A program made the translations under genes and the position numbers. From NCBI RefSeq assembly GCF_002261225.1, contig NZ_NEVM01000005.1, positions 434,001 through 498,000 on the forward strand: DNA of 64,000 nt, in the 5' to 3' direction. The notes below the pieces were generated by a model. The model made no database searches, had not been told where the DNA came from, and saw nothing but the letters and a program-made list of their open reading frames with translations. Origin of the DNA: Bordetella genomosp. 10. Lineage in GTDB: Bacteria > Pseudomonadota > Gammaproteobacteria > Burkholderiales > Burkholderiaceae_B. Shown here in pieces: positions 25,274 to 35,458 of the stretch; positions within the stretch are counted from its first letter, which is position 1; every line of letters begins with the position of its first letter.

Positions 25274-26080
25274 TCACTGCCCGGCCTTGAAACCCTCGGG
25301 CAACGCCCCGGTATAGACCAGTTCGCGCGTCGCCTGATAAGACAAGGCGAAACCGATGCCATGACTCAACTCCTCGCACAGATGCGCGATCAGCCCGCCG
25401 GTGCGCGCCAGGATGGGCACGCCCCGCAGCCCATCCAGCGGGAACCCCACGCCCAGCAGCACGGCGGGGATGGCGGCGGACACGTTGAGCTTGAGCTGCT
25501 TGCCGACGACCTCGGGAATCACCCGCTCGACGGCGTCGGCCAGTCGCGTATAGACCAGGTCCGCGCCCTCCCTGGCCGCCACGTCGAACAAGGCCTGCAC
25601 GCGAGGATCGCGCGTCTTGTGCTGGGGATGGCCATATCCGGGAATGGCGCGGCCGGCCTGGCGATAGTCGCGAACCACCGTCGCCGCGGCGGCGTCGTCG
25701 GACTGCCCTTGCTCGACCAGCGCGCGGATCTCCGCCAGCATGCGGCCGGCATTCTCCGACGCGCCGAGGATGACCGACCCACATCCCAGGATGCCCGCCG
25801 CCACGGCGCCCTGCATCGCGTCGGGCGCGGCCGCCAGCGTCATGCGGCTGGCCTGCACGCTGGGCACCAGGCCATGGTCGGCGATCGCCACCAGCGTGGC
25901 GTCGACCACGGCGGTCTGCGCGGCGGTCGGGCGCCGTCCCGTCACCAGGAAATAGAAGTATTCGGTGAAGGACAGCTTGCCGATGAGTTCCTTGCTCAGG
26001 TCCTTGCCGCGGACCACGATCGTTTCCGAGTTGGACGTGCTGATGGCCGTGCGGGGAACGGTTTCCTTGCCGATGATCAT
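25274..26080 (-). CDS. Short citrate-synthase-fold protein, probable citryl-CoA-lyase-like
   Basis: At 268 residues this is shorter than a full citrate synthase (about 430) and matches the class often labelled citryl-CoA lyase. SFTEYFYFLVTGRRPTAAQ, ILGCGSVILGASENAGRML, IPGYGHPQHKTRDPRVQAL (the conserved GxGHP His) and GFALSYQATRELVY resemble citrate synthase motifs. It may cleave or form a 2-hydroxy-acyl-CoA, acting with the adjacent CoA-transferase. The ATG at 26080 follows weak ribosome-site sequence. First gene of its operon, divergent from the LysR at 26285. Confidence 0.8.
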   Translation of the reverse strand: MIIGKETVPRTAISTSNSETIVVRGKDLSKELIGKLSFTEYFYFLVTGRRPTAAQTAVVDATLVAIADHGLVPSVQASRMTLAAAPDAMQGAVAAGILGCGSVILGASENAGRMLAEIRALVEQGQSDDAAAATVVRDYRQAGRAIPGYGHPQHKTRDPRVQALFDVAAREGADLVYTRLADAVERVIPEVVGKQLKLNVSAAIPAVLLGVGFPLDGLRGVPILARTGGLIAHLCEELSHGIGFALSYQATRELVYTGALPEGFKAGQ

Positions 26081-26223
26081 GTCGATTCCGTGAAAGGGAA
26101 AAAGCGGGAGCGGGACGATGCCCGGCGCTTGCCGACGCCGGCATGGCATTGGATAGCCAAGCCCGCGGAGCACAGTCTAGAGATGCGCATAGCCGATAAA
26201 CAGTGATAAATTTCTGTGGAAAC

Positions 26224-26240
26224 AATCGATGGCATCGATT
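26224..26240. promoter_or_regulatory. Candidate operator in the divergent citryl-CoA-lyase/LysR promoter
   Basis: AATCGAT-GGC-ATCGATT is a perfect 7-bp inverted repeat in the 204-bp AT-rich region between the two divergent genes, a typical place for LysR binding. Confidence 0.5.
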
Positions 26241-26284
26241 ATTTTTCCCATAGACCATCGACATCGGGACTTGAAAACACGACC

Positions 26285-27169
26285 ATGGAATTGCGCCACC
26301 TGCGGTATTTCGAAGCGTTGGCCAAGACGCTCAGCTTCACCAAGGCGGCCGACAGCGTGCACGTCACGCAGTCCACGTTGTCCCATCAAATCCGCCAGTT
26401 AGAAGAAGAATTGGGACAGCCGCTCTTCGACCGCATCGGCAAGCGGGTATCCATGACCGAAGCCGGTGAGACCCTGCTGCTGAAGATCAGCCCCGCGCTG
26501 CGCCAGGTCGACGCCGCGATCCACGCCATTCGCGATGCCGGCGCGTCCGTGTCGGGCGAGGTTCGGGTGGGCACCACGCAGAGCTTCAATATCCGCCTGG
26601 TGCCGAAGTGCGTGGCGGAATGCCTGACGCGCTATCCGTCGGTGCGCGTCGTCGTCGAGGAACTGCCGGCGCTGCAGATCATCGACCGGCTGCATGCCGG
26701 CAGCCTGGACCTCGGGATCTCCTATCGTCCGGACGTTGCGCACGACCTGTGGTTCGAACAGCTCTACACCGAGGAAATGCGGCTCGTGGTGGGCCTCGAA
26801 CACCCCATGGCCCATCGGCGCCGGGTGCGGATGACCGAACTGCACGGCGTGCGCATTGCCCTGTTCTCGCGCCAGTTTTCCACCCGCCAGCTAATCGACG
26901 ACTGTTTCCAGGCGGCGGGCGCCGAGCCGCTGGTCATAGCCGAATTCAATTCGATCGGCGCCATGCTGGAGGTGGCGCGCCATACCGACGTCGCGGCCAT
27001 CGTCGGCGCCAGCGCCGACACCGGCGATCCCGGACTGCGCTTCCTGCCCCTGGAAGACCCGACGCCCCTGCGCACGCCGGGCCTGTTATGGCGGCGCGGC
27101 ATTCCCAGGCCGGTCAGCGTGAAGTACTTTGCCAGCATGATCCGCCGCGGCGTCGGCAAGGGCCTCTAG
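26285..27169 (+). CDS. LysR-family regulator (CynR-like)
   Basis: 294 residues. The start MELRHLRYFEALAKTLSFTKAADSVHVTQSTLSHQ is the standard LysR helix-turn-helix, and the effector domain runs from about residue 90. The ATG at 26285 coincides with the beginning of homology. It is divergent from the citryl-CoA-lyase/CoA-transferase/Bug operon, which it likely regulates, and convergent with the next LysR at 27186. Confidence 0.9.
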   Translation: MELRHLRYFEALAKTLSFTKAADSVHVTQSTLSHQIRQLEEELGQPLFDRIGKRVSMTEAGETLLLKISPALRQVDAAIHAIRDAGASVSGEVRVGTTQSFNIRLVPKCVAECLTRYPSVRVVVEELPALQIIDRLHAGSLDLGISYRPDVAHDLWFEQLYTEEMRLVVGLEHPMAHRRRVRMTELHGVRIALFSRQFSTRQLIDDCFQAAGAEPLVIAEFNSIGAMLEVARHTDVAAIVGASADTGDPGLRFLPLEDPTPLRTPGLLWRRGIPRPVSVKYFASMIRRGVGKGL

Positions 27170-27185
27170 TATCCCCGCCGGGACG

Positions 27186-28064
27186 CTAGCCATCCACCAG
27201 TTGCTCGACCAGCAATTTCGCCGCCGCCGGCAAGGCGCCGAAGTCCCGGGCGACGATCTCCAAGGGCCGGAACGCCCACGGCTCATCGAGCGGCACCTTG
27301 ACCAGGTTGGCGTCCTTGCGCCCGATCGCGATCTCGGGAAGCAGCCCCACGCCCATTCCCGCGGCCACCATATTGCGCACGGCCTCGAAGCTGGTCACCT
27401 GGATGCGCAGCCGCAAACGCCTGCCGCTCGCCGCCGCGGCCCGTTGGCTGAGCGTGAATATCGACGCCCCGTCCTGCATTCCCACGAAGTTCTCGTCCAG
27501 GACATCCTCGAAGCGCAAACTCGTGCGCCTGGCGAAACGATGGCGCGCCGGCACGACGACGAACAGCCTGTCCACCCGATAGGGCCTGCAAGCCAGATGC
27601 GCCACCGGCTCGGTCAGCGCGCAAATGCCGAAGTCCACCGTTCCGTTCTCGACCATGCGAAGCACGAGGTCGCTGGTCTTCTCGATCAAGTCGATGCGGA
27701 TCGCCGCATTGGCCGACAAGAAGCTTTGCAGCGCCCGCGGCAGGTAGTACGCCATCGCGGTGAGATTGACCGACATCCGGACATGGCCGCGCACGCCCAT
27801 CGTGTACTCGTGCAACTCGCCTTCCGCCTGCGCTATCTGCTCGAAGATCCGCCGCGCGTGCCGATATAGCGTCTGTCCCGCCGGCGTGGGCCGCACGCCC
27901 CGGCTGTGGCGGGCAAACAGGGCCACGCCGGCGTCCTGCTCCAACTCCGAGACGCGGCGGCTGACGGCCGAAGCCACGATATGCGTCGCCTGCGCCGCCG
28001 CCGCGATACTGCCCTGCTCCACGACAGCGGCGAACACGCGTAGGGAATCGACATCGAAGCGCAT
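27186..28064 (-). CDS. LysR-family transcriptional regulator
   Basis: 292 residues. The DNA-binding part is LRVFAAVVEQGSIAAAAQATHIVASAVSRRVSELEQDAGVALFAR. The effector domain includes MNLT-type strand VRMSVNLTAMAYYLPRAL. The ATG at 28064 is preceded by AAGAGGAAGAAAACC. It is divergent from the MFS carrier gene at 28390, across 325 bp, and probably controls it. Confidence 0.88.
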   Translation of the reverse strand: MRFDVDSLRVFAAVVEQGSIAAAAQATHIVASAVSRRVSELEQDAGVALFARHSRGVRPTPAGQTLYRHARRIFEQIAQAEGELHEYTMGVRGHVRMSVNLTAMAYYLPRALQSFLSANAAIRIDLIEKTSDLVLRMVENGTVDFGICALTEPVAHLACRPYRVDRLFVVVPARHRFARRTSLRFEDVLDENFVGMQDGASIFTLSQRAAAASGRRLRLRIQVTSFEAVRNMVAAGMGVGLLPEIAIGRKDANLVKVPLDEPWAFRPLEIVARDFGALPAAAKLLVEQLVDG

Positions 28065-28125
28065 GGTTTTCTTCCTCTTGCACAAGACACGGGATTGAAC
28101 GCCGGCCGGCGCCGCCATCTCGTAT

Positions 28126-28318
28126 CGAGATGCCTGGATTGCCAAAAAAGAAATGGCGCGCGGTCGGCGCGAACGTTAGCATTTTGCTCTCGAGACAGGC
28201 CCGAAAATCCCAAAAAAGCATAATTCCGCGGTTTCAGGGCAATGAAAACAAAGACCAAAGAAACGCCGGCCGAGCCCCATCCCCCCACCATCCAGCCTTG
28301 CCATTCCGAGATGCCTGG
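28126..28318. promoter_or_regulatory. Direct 12-bp repeats in the LysR/MFS divergent promoter region
   Basis: CGAGATGCCTGG occurs exactly at 28126-28137 and again at 28307-28318. The 325-bp gap has no other feature I can support. They may be regulator contact sites. Confidence 0.35.
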
Positions 28319-28389
28319 GGCTCTCCGGGAGAGAACGCGCGCGCCGCGCCTGTCAGAAAAACGAAGAAAACCCCGTGTAGGAGAACTGG

Positions 28390-29733
28390 ATGCAATCCGC
28401 AAAATCCTTGAACGCCGCGCCGGCATCGTGGCGCGCGAACCTGACCCCCAAACATTGGCGTACGCTGAACGGCGCCTTCCTCGGATGGATCTTCGATGGC
28501 TACGAAGCGCTGGCGCTGATCGTCATCCTGCCCGCCCTCATGCAATCCGTGCTCACTCCCGAGCAAGCCGGCTCGCGCCCTGTCTTCGCCGGCCTGGTCA
28601 TCGGCATCACGCTGCTGGGCTGGGGCGTCGGCGGCCTGATCGGTGGCACCATGGCCGACTACGTGGGCCGCAAGCGCATGATGATGTGGTCGGTCTTCCT
28701 GTATGCCGTCCTCACCGGCTTTACGGCTTTCGTACATGACGTCTGGCAGTTGAGCGCGCTGCGCTTCGTCACCGGCCTGGCCATGGGCAGCGAATGGAGC
28801 ACCGGCATCGCGCTGGTCGCGGAGACCTGGCCCAAGGAAGCCCGTTCCAAAGGGGCGGGCTTCCTGCAGTCCGGATTCGGATGGGGGACGCTCTTCGCCG
28901 CGGTTATCTGGTATCTGTTGGGCGAGTTCAATCCACTGGGCGCCGACAACTGGCGCATCATGTTCCTGGTGGGCGCGCTGCCGGCCTTCTTCGTCCTGTA
29001 CCTGCGCCGCGGCGTCGATGAGTCCGAGGCATGGATCGAAGCCGTCAAGAACAAGCAGTGGGGCGCGACGGCGGGCGCCACGGCGCATACGGCGTCCGGC
29101 AAACGTCCTTTCACCCTCAAGCAGATCTTCTCCGAACGCGAGGCCGCGAAGCGCATCGTCCTGGCCACCATCCTGTCCATCGTGACCATCGTCGGCTGGT
29201 GGGCCGTATCGAGCTGGCTACCCGTCTACACCGGCGCGCTGGCCGCCGCCGGCCACGTCGCCAATCCCGCGCACTGGATCTCCGCCATCAACATCACCTA
29301 TACCGTCGGCGCGATCGTGGCCTATATGGCGTCGGGTTTCATCATCGACGCCATCGGCCGCCGCTGGTTCCTCTTCCTGACCTTCGCGGGTTCCCTGCTT
29401 ACCACCGTGTTGGCATATGCATGGGTGGATACGGTGCAGGGCATGCAAGTGGTGGCGCCGATCAACGGTTTCTTCACCCTGGGCTGTGCGTTTGCCTGGC
29501 TGGCCATCTATCCGGCGGAACTCTTCACCGCGTCGGTCCGGTCGACGTCGGTAAGCTTCGTCTTCAACTCGGCGCGCCTGATCGCCTGGGTCTTTCCCAT
29601 CCTGTCCGGCACGCTGATCAAATCCTTCGGCGGCGTCGCGCAGGCGGCCCTGATCTTCGGTTCCGTCTATATCCTGGGCATGATCGTGCCCTGGTTCATG
29701 CCGGAAACCAACGGCCAGGACCTGCCGGAGTGA
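28390..29733 (+). CDS. MFS transporter, aromatic/carboxylic acid (AAHS/SHS-like) type
   Basis: A 447-residue, 12-segment inner-membrane symporter. GWIFDGYEALALIVILPALM at the first segment and the loop GGTMADYVGRKRMMMWSV (the conserved D-x-x-GRK motif between segments 2 and 3) are characteristic of MFS carriers for organic acids. The end ETNGQDLPE matches the C-terminal PETxGxxL motif. The ATG at 28390 follows AGGAGAACTGG. The substrate is unknown. It is likely regulated by the divergent LysR at 27186. Confidence 0.88.
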   Translation: MQSAKSLNAAPASWRANLTPKHWRTLNGAFLGWIFDGYEALALIVILPALMQSVLTPEQAGSRPVFAGLVIGITLLGWGVGGLIGGTMADYVGRKRMMMWSVFLYAVLTGFTAFVHDVWQLSALRFVTGLAMGSEWSTGIALVAETWPKEARSKGAGFLQSGFGWGTLFAAVIWYLLGEFNPLGADNWRIMFLVGALPAFFVLYLRRGVDESEAWIEAVKNKQWGATAGATAHTASGKRPFTLKQIFSEREAAKRIVLATILSIVTIVGWWAVSSWLPVYTGALAAAGHVANPAHWISAINITYTVGAIVAYMASGFIIDAIGRRWFLFLTFAGSLLTTVLAYAWVDTVQGMQVVAPINGFFTLGCAFAWLAIYPAELFTASVRSTSVSFVFNSARLIAWVFPILSGTLIKSFGGVAQAALIFGSVYILGMIVPWFMPETNGQDLPE

Positions 29734-29748
29734 CATCGGTGACTGATG

Positions 29749-30156
29749 CTAAGGCTGCCCTTCGACCTCCTGGACGCCTTCGAGCGGAGGAATCCAGGGA
29801 AAACGGCGCTTGGTCCAGATCTGCCGCGCGGGCCGTCCCAGTTCGTAGCGCTGCTTCAGCGCACCAACGCGCAATGAATAGCTTTGCGGATGCTCGGCCG
29901 CACAGGAATAGACCGGTCCGCCGCAGTTCTCGCAAAAGGCGTGGATGCGCCTGGCGCCGCTGTCGGCGATCTTGAGATAGCGCTTGGGATTTCCCCGCAG
30001 AAGACGGAACTTATCCGCGGGCGCGGGGATATTCACGCGAAAGGCGGAACCCGTCTGCATCTGGCAGTCGGCGCAGTTGCAGATGGCGGCGGTGCCGGGC
30101 TCGACCTCCGCTTCATACGCGATGGCGCCGCAATGGCATTGACCTTGGACTTTCAT
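29749..30156 (-). CDS. GFA (CENP-V/GFA) family zinc protein
   Basis: 135 residues. Zinc-binding cysteines appear as GQCHCGAIAYE, CNCADCQMQTGS and FCENCGGPVYS, the fixed pattern of this family. Members include Gfa, once proposed to speed formaldehyde-glutathione adduct formation; most have no known role. The ATG at 30156 follows CGGAGGAGAC. It is convergent with the MFS gene and divergent from the UGSC operon at 30358, so it could share control with that thiol-related operon. Confidence 0.88.
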   Translation of the reverse strand: MKVQGQCHCGAIAYEAEVEPGTAAICNCADCQMQTGSAFRVNIPAPADKFRLLRGNPKRYLKIADSGARRIHAFCENCGGPVYSCAAEHPQSYSLRVGALKQRYELGRPARQIWTKRRFPWIPPLEGVQEVEGQP

Positions 30157-30235
30157 GTCTCCTCCGGGCGAATAGCATGGGACATTGAACGGCCATTATT
30201 CACCTTCTCCCGGCGCCCCGCGGTGGCCCCTCCCC

Positions 30236-30294
30236 GCGTCATTTATGCATAAAACGCAACTGTTTATCGAAATAGATTGATCTTGTAATCAATC
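30236..30294. promoter_or_regulatory. Two inverted repeats in the GFA/UGSC-operon divergent promoter
   Basis: A 12-bp palindrome TTTATGCATAAA (30242-30253) is flanked by GCGT and ACGC. A second repeat, GATTGAT-N6-ATCAATC, lies at 30275-30294. Both are upstream of the operon beginning at 30358 and are candidates for the LysR encoded at its end. The second is not an FNR site, because its spacer is six rather than four. Confidence 0.5.
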
Positions 30295-30357
30295 GCGCTG
30301 CCCTCCTATCCTTGACGCCTCATAGCGCAGGGACCGCAACAGAGCGAGGAGATAAAC

Positions 30358-31476
30358 ATGAGCGCAGTCTTGCAAGAACCGTCATCCGCCATGAGCCGGG
30401 TGCCCGCGGACGTGGACCTGGTGGAGTACTACTACGAACAGGGATTCAGCGATGGCCTGCCCGTCGTCCCGCCCACGCGGGAAAAGGTCGACGCCATCGT
30501 TGCCCGTCTCGGCGGCGATCCGGCCTTCGTCGAAGCGCGCATCGCGCCGCGCTGGGGCGAACTGACCCGGGAAGTGCTGGCCATCAACATGGTCATGGCG
30601 GGATGCAGGCCCGAGTATGCGCCCGTCGTGCTGGCCGCCGTCAAGGCGGTCACGCAGCAGGCGTTCAACCTGAACGGCGTGCAAGCCACCACGCATGTCG
30701 CCTCGCCCCTGATCGTGGTGAATGGCCCGCTGGCCCGCGAAATCGGCATGAATGGCGGTTGCAACGCCTTCGGCTCGGGCAACCGCGCCAACGCGACCAT
30801 AGGGCGGGCGCTGCGCCTGGTCATGCTGAACGTCGGCGGAGGATGGCCCGGCGATCTCGACAAGAGCACCCTGGGCCATCCCGGAAAGTACACCTATTGC
30901 GTATGCGAGAACGAGGCGCAAAGCCCCCTCGCCCCCTATCACGTCGAGCACGGCTACAAGCCCGAGGATTCCACGGTGTTCGCCCTGGCGGCCGAAGCCC
31001 CGCACAGCGTCACGAACCACATTTCGAACGATCCCGAAGGCATATTGGACACGATGTGCTCGGCGATGAACACCATCGCTTCCAACAGCGCGGTGCTGGG
31101 CGGACATATCGCGGTGGTGCTGGGCCTGGAGCATGCCCAGACCATCGCCAAGCATGGCTGGTCCCGCGCCGACATCCGCAACTACCTGTTCACCAATCAC
31201 GGCAACCGCTTTATCGAGCTCGCCTACGGACACCGGTACGGCAAGGTCTACAACCGGAACATCCCCAAATACTACAAGCGCGAAGACGAGACGCGGATTC
31301 CCATCGTCCACAGCCCCGACCACATCCACCTCTTCGTCATGGGCGGCGAAGCGGGACGGTTCTCCGTGTTGATACCCGGCTGGGGCCATATGAGCACGCC
31401 CGTGCTGCAACCCATCGAAGGCAGCGGGGCCGGCGGCAACGGCGCCGAATGCGTAGGCGGCGTCTGCGCGCTCTGA
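30358..31476 (+). CDS. Uncharacterised 372-residue UGSC-neighbour protein with a C-terminal C-x4-C tail
   Basis: I do not recognise a named enzyme family. The protein is soluble with no signal peptide, and begins VDLVEYYYEQGFSDGLPVVPPTREKV. Its centre is rich in Gly/Asn (LAREIGMNGGCNAFGSGNRANATIGRAL) and in His-containing segments (TNHGNRFIELAYGHRYGKVY, HSPDHIHLFVMGGEAG) that could bind a metal or CoA. The last residues AECVGGVCAL form an exposed-looking Cys-x4-Cys tail, suggestive of a redox relay. The ATG at 30358 follows GAGGAGATAAAC. It is 29 bp upstream of the UGSC-family gene, first of a co-directional operon ending in a TrxB-like flavoprotein. Confidence 0.7.
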   Translation: MSAVLQEPSSAMSRVPADVDLVEYYYEQGFSDGLPVVPPTREKVDAIVARLGGDPAFVEARIAPRWGELTREVLAINMVMAGCRPEYAPVVLAAVKAVTQQAFNLNGVQATTHVASPLIVVNGPLAREIGMNGGCNAFGSGNRANATIGRALRLVMLNVGGGWPGDLDKSTLGHPGKYTYCVCENEAQSPLAPYHVEHGYKPEDSTVFALAAEAPHSVTNHISNDPEGILDTMCSAMNTIASNSAVLGGHIAVVLGLEHAQTIAKHGWSRADIRNYLFTNHGNRFIELAYGHRYGKVYNRNIPKYYKREDETRIPIVHSPDHIHLFVMGGEAGRFSVLIPGWGHMSTPVLQPIEGSGAGGNGAECVGGVCAL

Positions 31477-31505
31477 ACATCCGGATCCATGGAAAGGAGA
31501 TCGAC

Positions 31506-32105
31506 ATGTTGATGAACACCACTACGAACACCGATACGAACACGAACGAAGTCGCGGTTTTCGACCCGCGCGGAAACCTGCGCTTCGAAAACGTGCCTAC
31601 CTCCGCCCGCAGGAAAGACCTGCGCAAGCTTCGCCTGGGCATCCTGGACAATTCCAAATGGAACGCCAACAAGCTGCTGCGCGGCGCGGCGGCGGCGTTG
31701 GGCGAGGACATAGAATTCGAGGCGGTGAACTACTACGTCAAGCACAGCTTCTCGAAAGACGCCGCGCCCGAATTGATCGAGAAGATCGCCGCCGAAAACG
31801 ACGTGGTGCTCACGGCCATCGGCGACTGCGGCTCCTGCTGCTCGGCCTGCGTGCGAGACTCGATCGCCCTGGAAAAGCTGGGCATCCCGAGCGCGGTCAT
31901 CATCACAACCGAATTCGTGCGGGAGACCGAGCTGACCCGCCAGGCGGTGGGCATGAAGTCGCTCGAACCCGTGGTCATCACTCACCCCGTCAGCTCCATC
32001 ACCGCCGAGGAAGTCGCCCAGCGCGTCGCCCAGATAAAGGAACAGGCCCAGCAAGTCTGGCTGGGCACCAAGGCGCCGCTTGAAATCAAGGTCGACCTGC
32101 AATAA
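31506..32105 (+). CDS. UGSC-family protein, cysteine form (DCGSCCSAC)
   Basis: A 199-residue cytoplasmic protein. The motif GDCGSCCSACVRD (Cys108, 111, 112, 115) corresponds to the U-G-S-C motif of the UGSC family, where some members carry selenocysteine at the first position. Here that codon is TGC, so it is a Cys homologue. The fold looks alpha/beta: LRLGILDNSKWNANKLLRG near the N-terminus, then IAAENDVVLTAIGDCG. That arrangement places the thiols at a strand end as in redox or substrate-activating sites. The first 15 residues are low complexity (Asn/Thr). ATG 31506 follows AAGGAGATCGAC. Function is unknown; its operon suggests thiol chemistry on a CoA-linked acid. Confidence 0.8.
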   Translation: MLMNTTTNTDTNTNEVAVFDPRGNLRFENVPTSARRKDLRKLRLGILDNSKWNANKLLRGAAAALGEDIEFEAVNYYVKHSFSKDAAPELIEKIAAENDVVLTAIGDCGSCCSACVRDSIALEKLGIPSAVIITTEFVRETELTRQAVGMKSLEPVVITHPVSSITAEEVAQRVAQIKEQAQQVWLGTKAPLEIKVDLQ

Positions 32106-32147
32106 GCGGGCAGCCCTGAACGGCAAGCCGCACAAAGGATCAAGACC

Positions 32148-33377
32148 ATGGGCGCACTCGATCACCTGAGGGTCCTCGACCTCTCGCGCGTGTTGGCGGG
32201 ACCCTGGGCCAGCCAGACGCTGGCCGATCTCGGCGCCGACGTCATAAAGATAGAAAAGCCGGGTTCGGGCGACGATACCCGCGCCTGGGGCCCGCCGTGG
32301 GTGGAAGATGCCCAATGGGGCGAAGTCCCGCAATCGGCCTACTTCGTCAGCGCCAACCGCAACAAGCGCTCGGTCTCGGTCGACATCGGCCATGCGGAGG
32401 GACAGCGTATCGTCGCCGGGCTGGCCGCCCGATGCGACGTCGTCATCGAGAACTTCAAGGTGGGCGGCCTCAAGGCCTATGGCCTGGACTACGGGACATT
32501 GAGCCGGGACCATCCCGGACTCGTCTATTGCTCGATAACGGGCTTCGGGCAGACGGGCCCCTACGCCAATCGCCCCGGCTACGACTTCCTGATCCAGGGC
32601 ATGGGCGGCCTGATGAGCATCACCGGAAGACGAGACGGCGAAGCCGGGGCGGGTCCGCTGAAGGTCGGCGTCGCGCTCACCGACATTCTCACGGGCCTCT
32701 ATGCCACGGTCGGGATCCAGGCGGCGCTCGCCCATCGCGACCGCACGGGCAAGGGGCAGCACATCGACATTTCCCTCCTCGACGTGCAGGTCGCCTGCCT
32801 GGCCAACCAGGCCATGAACTTCCTGGCGAGCGGCAACCAGCCGCCGCGGCTGGGAAACGCCCACCCCAACATCGTCCCGTATCAGGACTTCCCCACTCGC
32901 GACGGGCACATCATCGTCACGGTGGGAAACGACGCCCAATTCCGCCGCTTCGCCGACGCGCTGGGCGCGCCGCAATGGGCGGACGATCCGCGTTTCTCCA
33001 CGAACACCGCCCGGCTGTCGTCCAGGGATGCGCTGATTCCGCTGATCGATGCGCGGATGCGACTGAAGTCCACGGCGAACTGGCTGGAGATACTCGAGCA
33101 GGCGTCGGTCCCCTGCGGCCCGATCAACCAACTGGCGGACGTTTTCACGGACCCGCACGTCCTGCACCGGGGCATGAAGATCCCGCTCCCGAATGGCGGC
33201 GGGGGCAGCCTCGATATCGTCGGCAGCCCCCTGCATATGTCGGAAACCCCCGTCTCCTACCGATCGGCGCCGCCCATCCTGGGCGCGCATACGGAGACCG
33301 TGCTGGCGGAACTGCTCGGCTACGACAGGACCAGGATTCTGGCGCTGAAAAACGAGGGAGTGGTATCGACCATGTGA
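32148..33377 (+). CDS. CaiB/BaiF family CoA-transferase
   Basis: A 409-residue class III CoA-transferase. VLDLSRVLAGPWASQTLADLGADVIKIE and SANRNKRSVSVDI are diagnostic, and the catalytic Asp is in NRPGYDFLIQGMGG. Third gene of the UGSC operon, 42 bp after the UGSC-family gene. Its presence implies that a carboxylic acid is activated as a CoA thioester, perhaps before or after a thiol-dependent step. It is distinct from the CoA-transferase at 24097 (different length and sequence). Confidence 0.92.
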   Translation: MGALDHLRVLDLSRVLAGPWASQTLADLGADVIKIEKPGSGDDTRAWGPPWVEDAQWGEVPQSAYFVSANRNKRSVSVDIGHAEGQRIVAGLAARCDVVIENFKVGGLKAYGLDYGTLSRDHPGLVYCSITGFGQTGPYANRPGYDFLIQGMGGLMSITGRRDGEAGAGPLKVGVALTDILTGLYATVGIQAALAHRDRTGKGQHIDISLLDVQVACLANQAMNFLASGNQPPRLGNAHPNIVPYQDFPTRDGHIIVTVGNDAQFRRFADALGAPQWADDPRFSTNTARLSSRDALIPLIDARMRLKSTANWLEILEQASVPCGPINQLADVFTDPHVLHRGMKIPLPNGGGGSLDIVGSPLHMSETPVSYRSAPPILGAHTETVLAELLGYDRTRILALKNEGVVSTM

Positions 33378-33416
33378 GCATCCATCCGTCCTGCCATAAG
33401 AACAAAGGAGACAACA

Positions 33417-35400
<1,984 letters not shown>

Positions 35401-35458
35401 AGGCCTGAAGCATAATCCGGAAGACCCGCGATTCGCGGGCAGCCGAAGGAGACACGCC

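Noticed and set aside
30275..30294. FNR/Crp-type site in the UGSC-operon promoter
   Set aside because: The spacer between TTGAT and ATCAA is six, not four.
31827..31850. Selenocysteine at the UGSC motif
   Set aside because: The codon is TGC, not TGA, so this is a cysteine homologue; no special insertion signal is needed.
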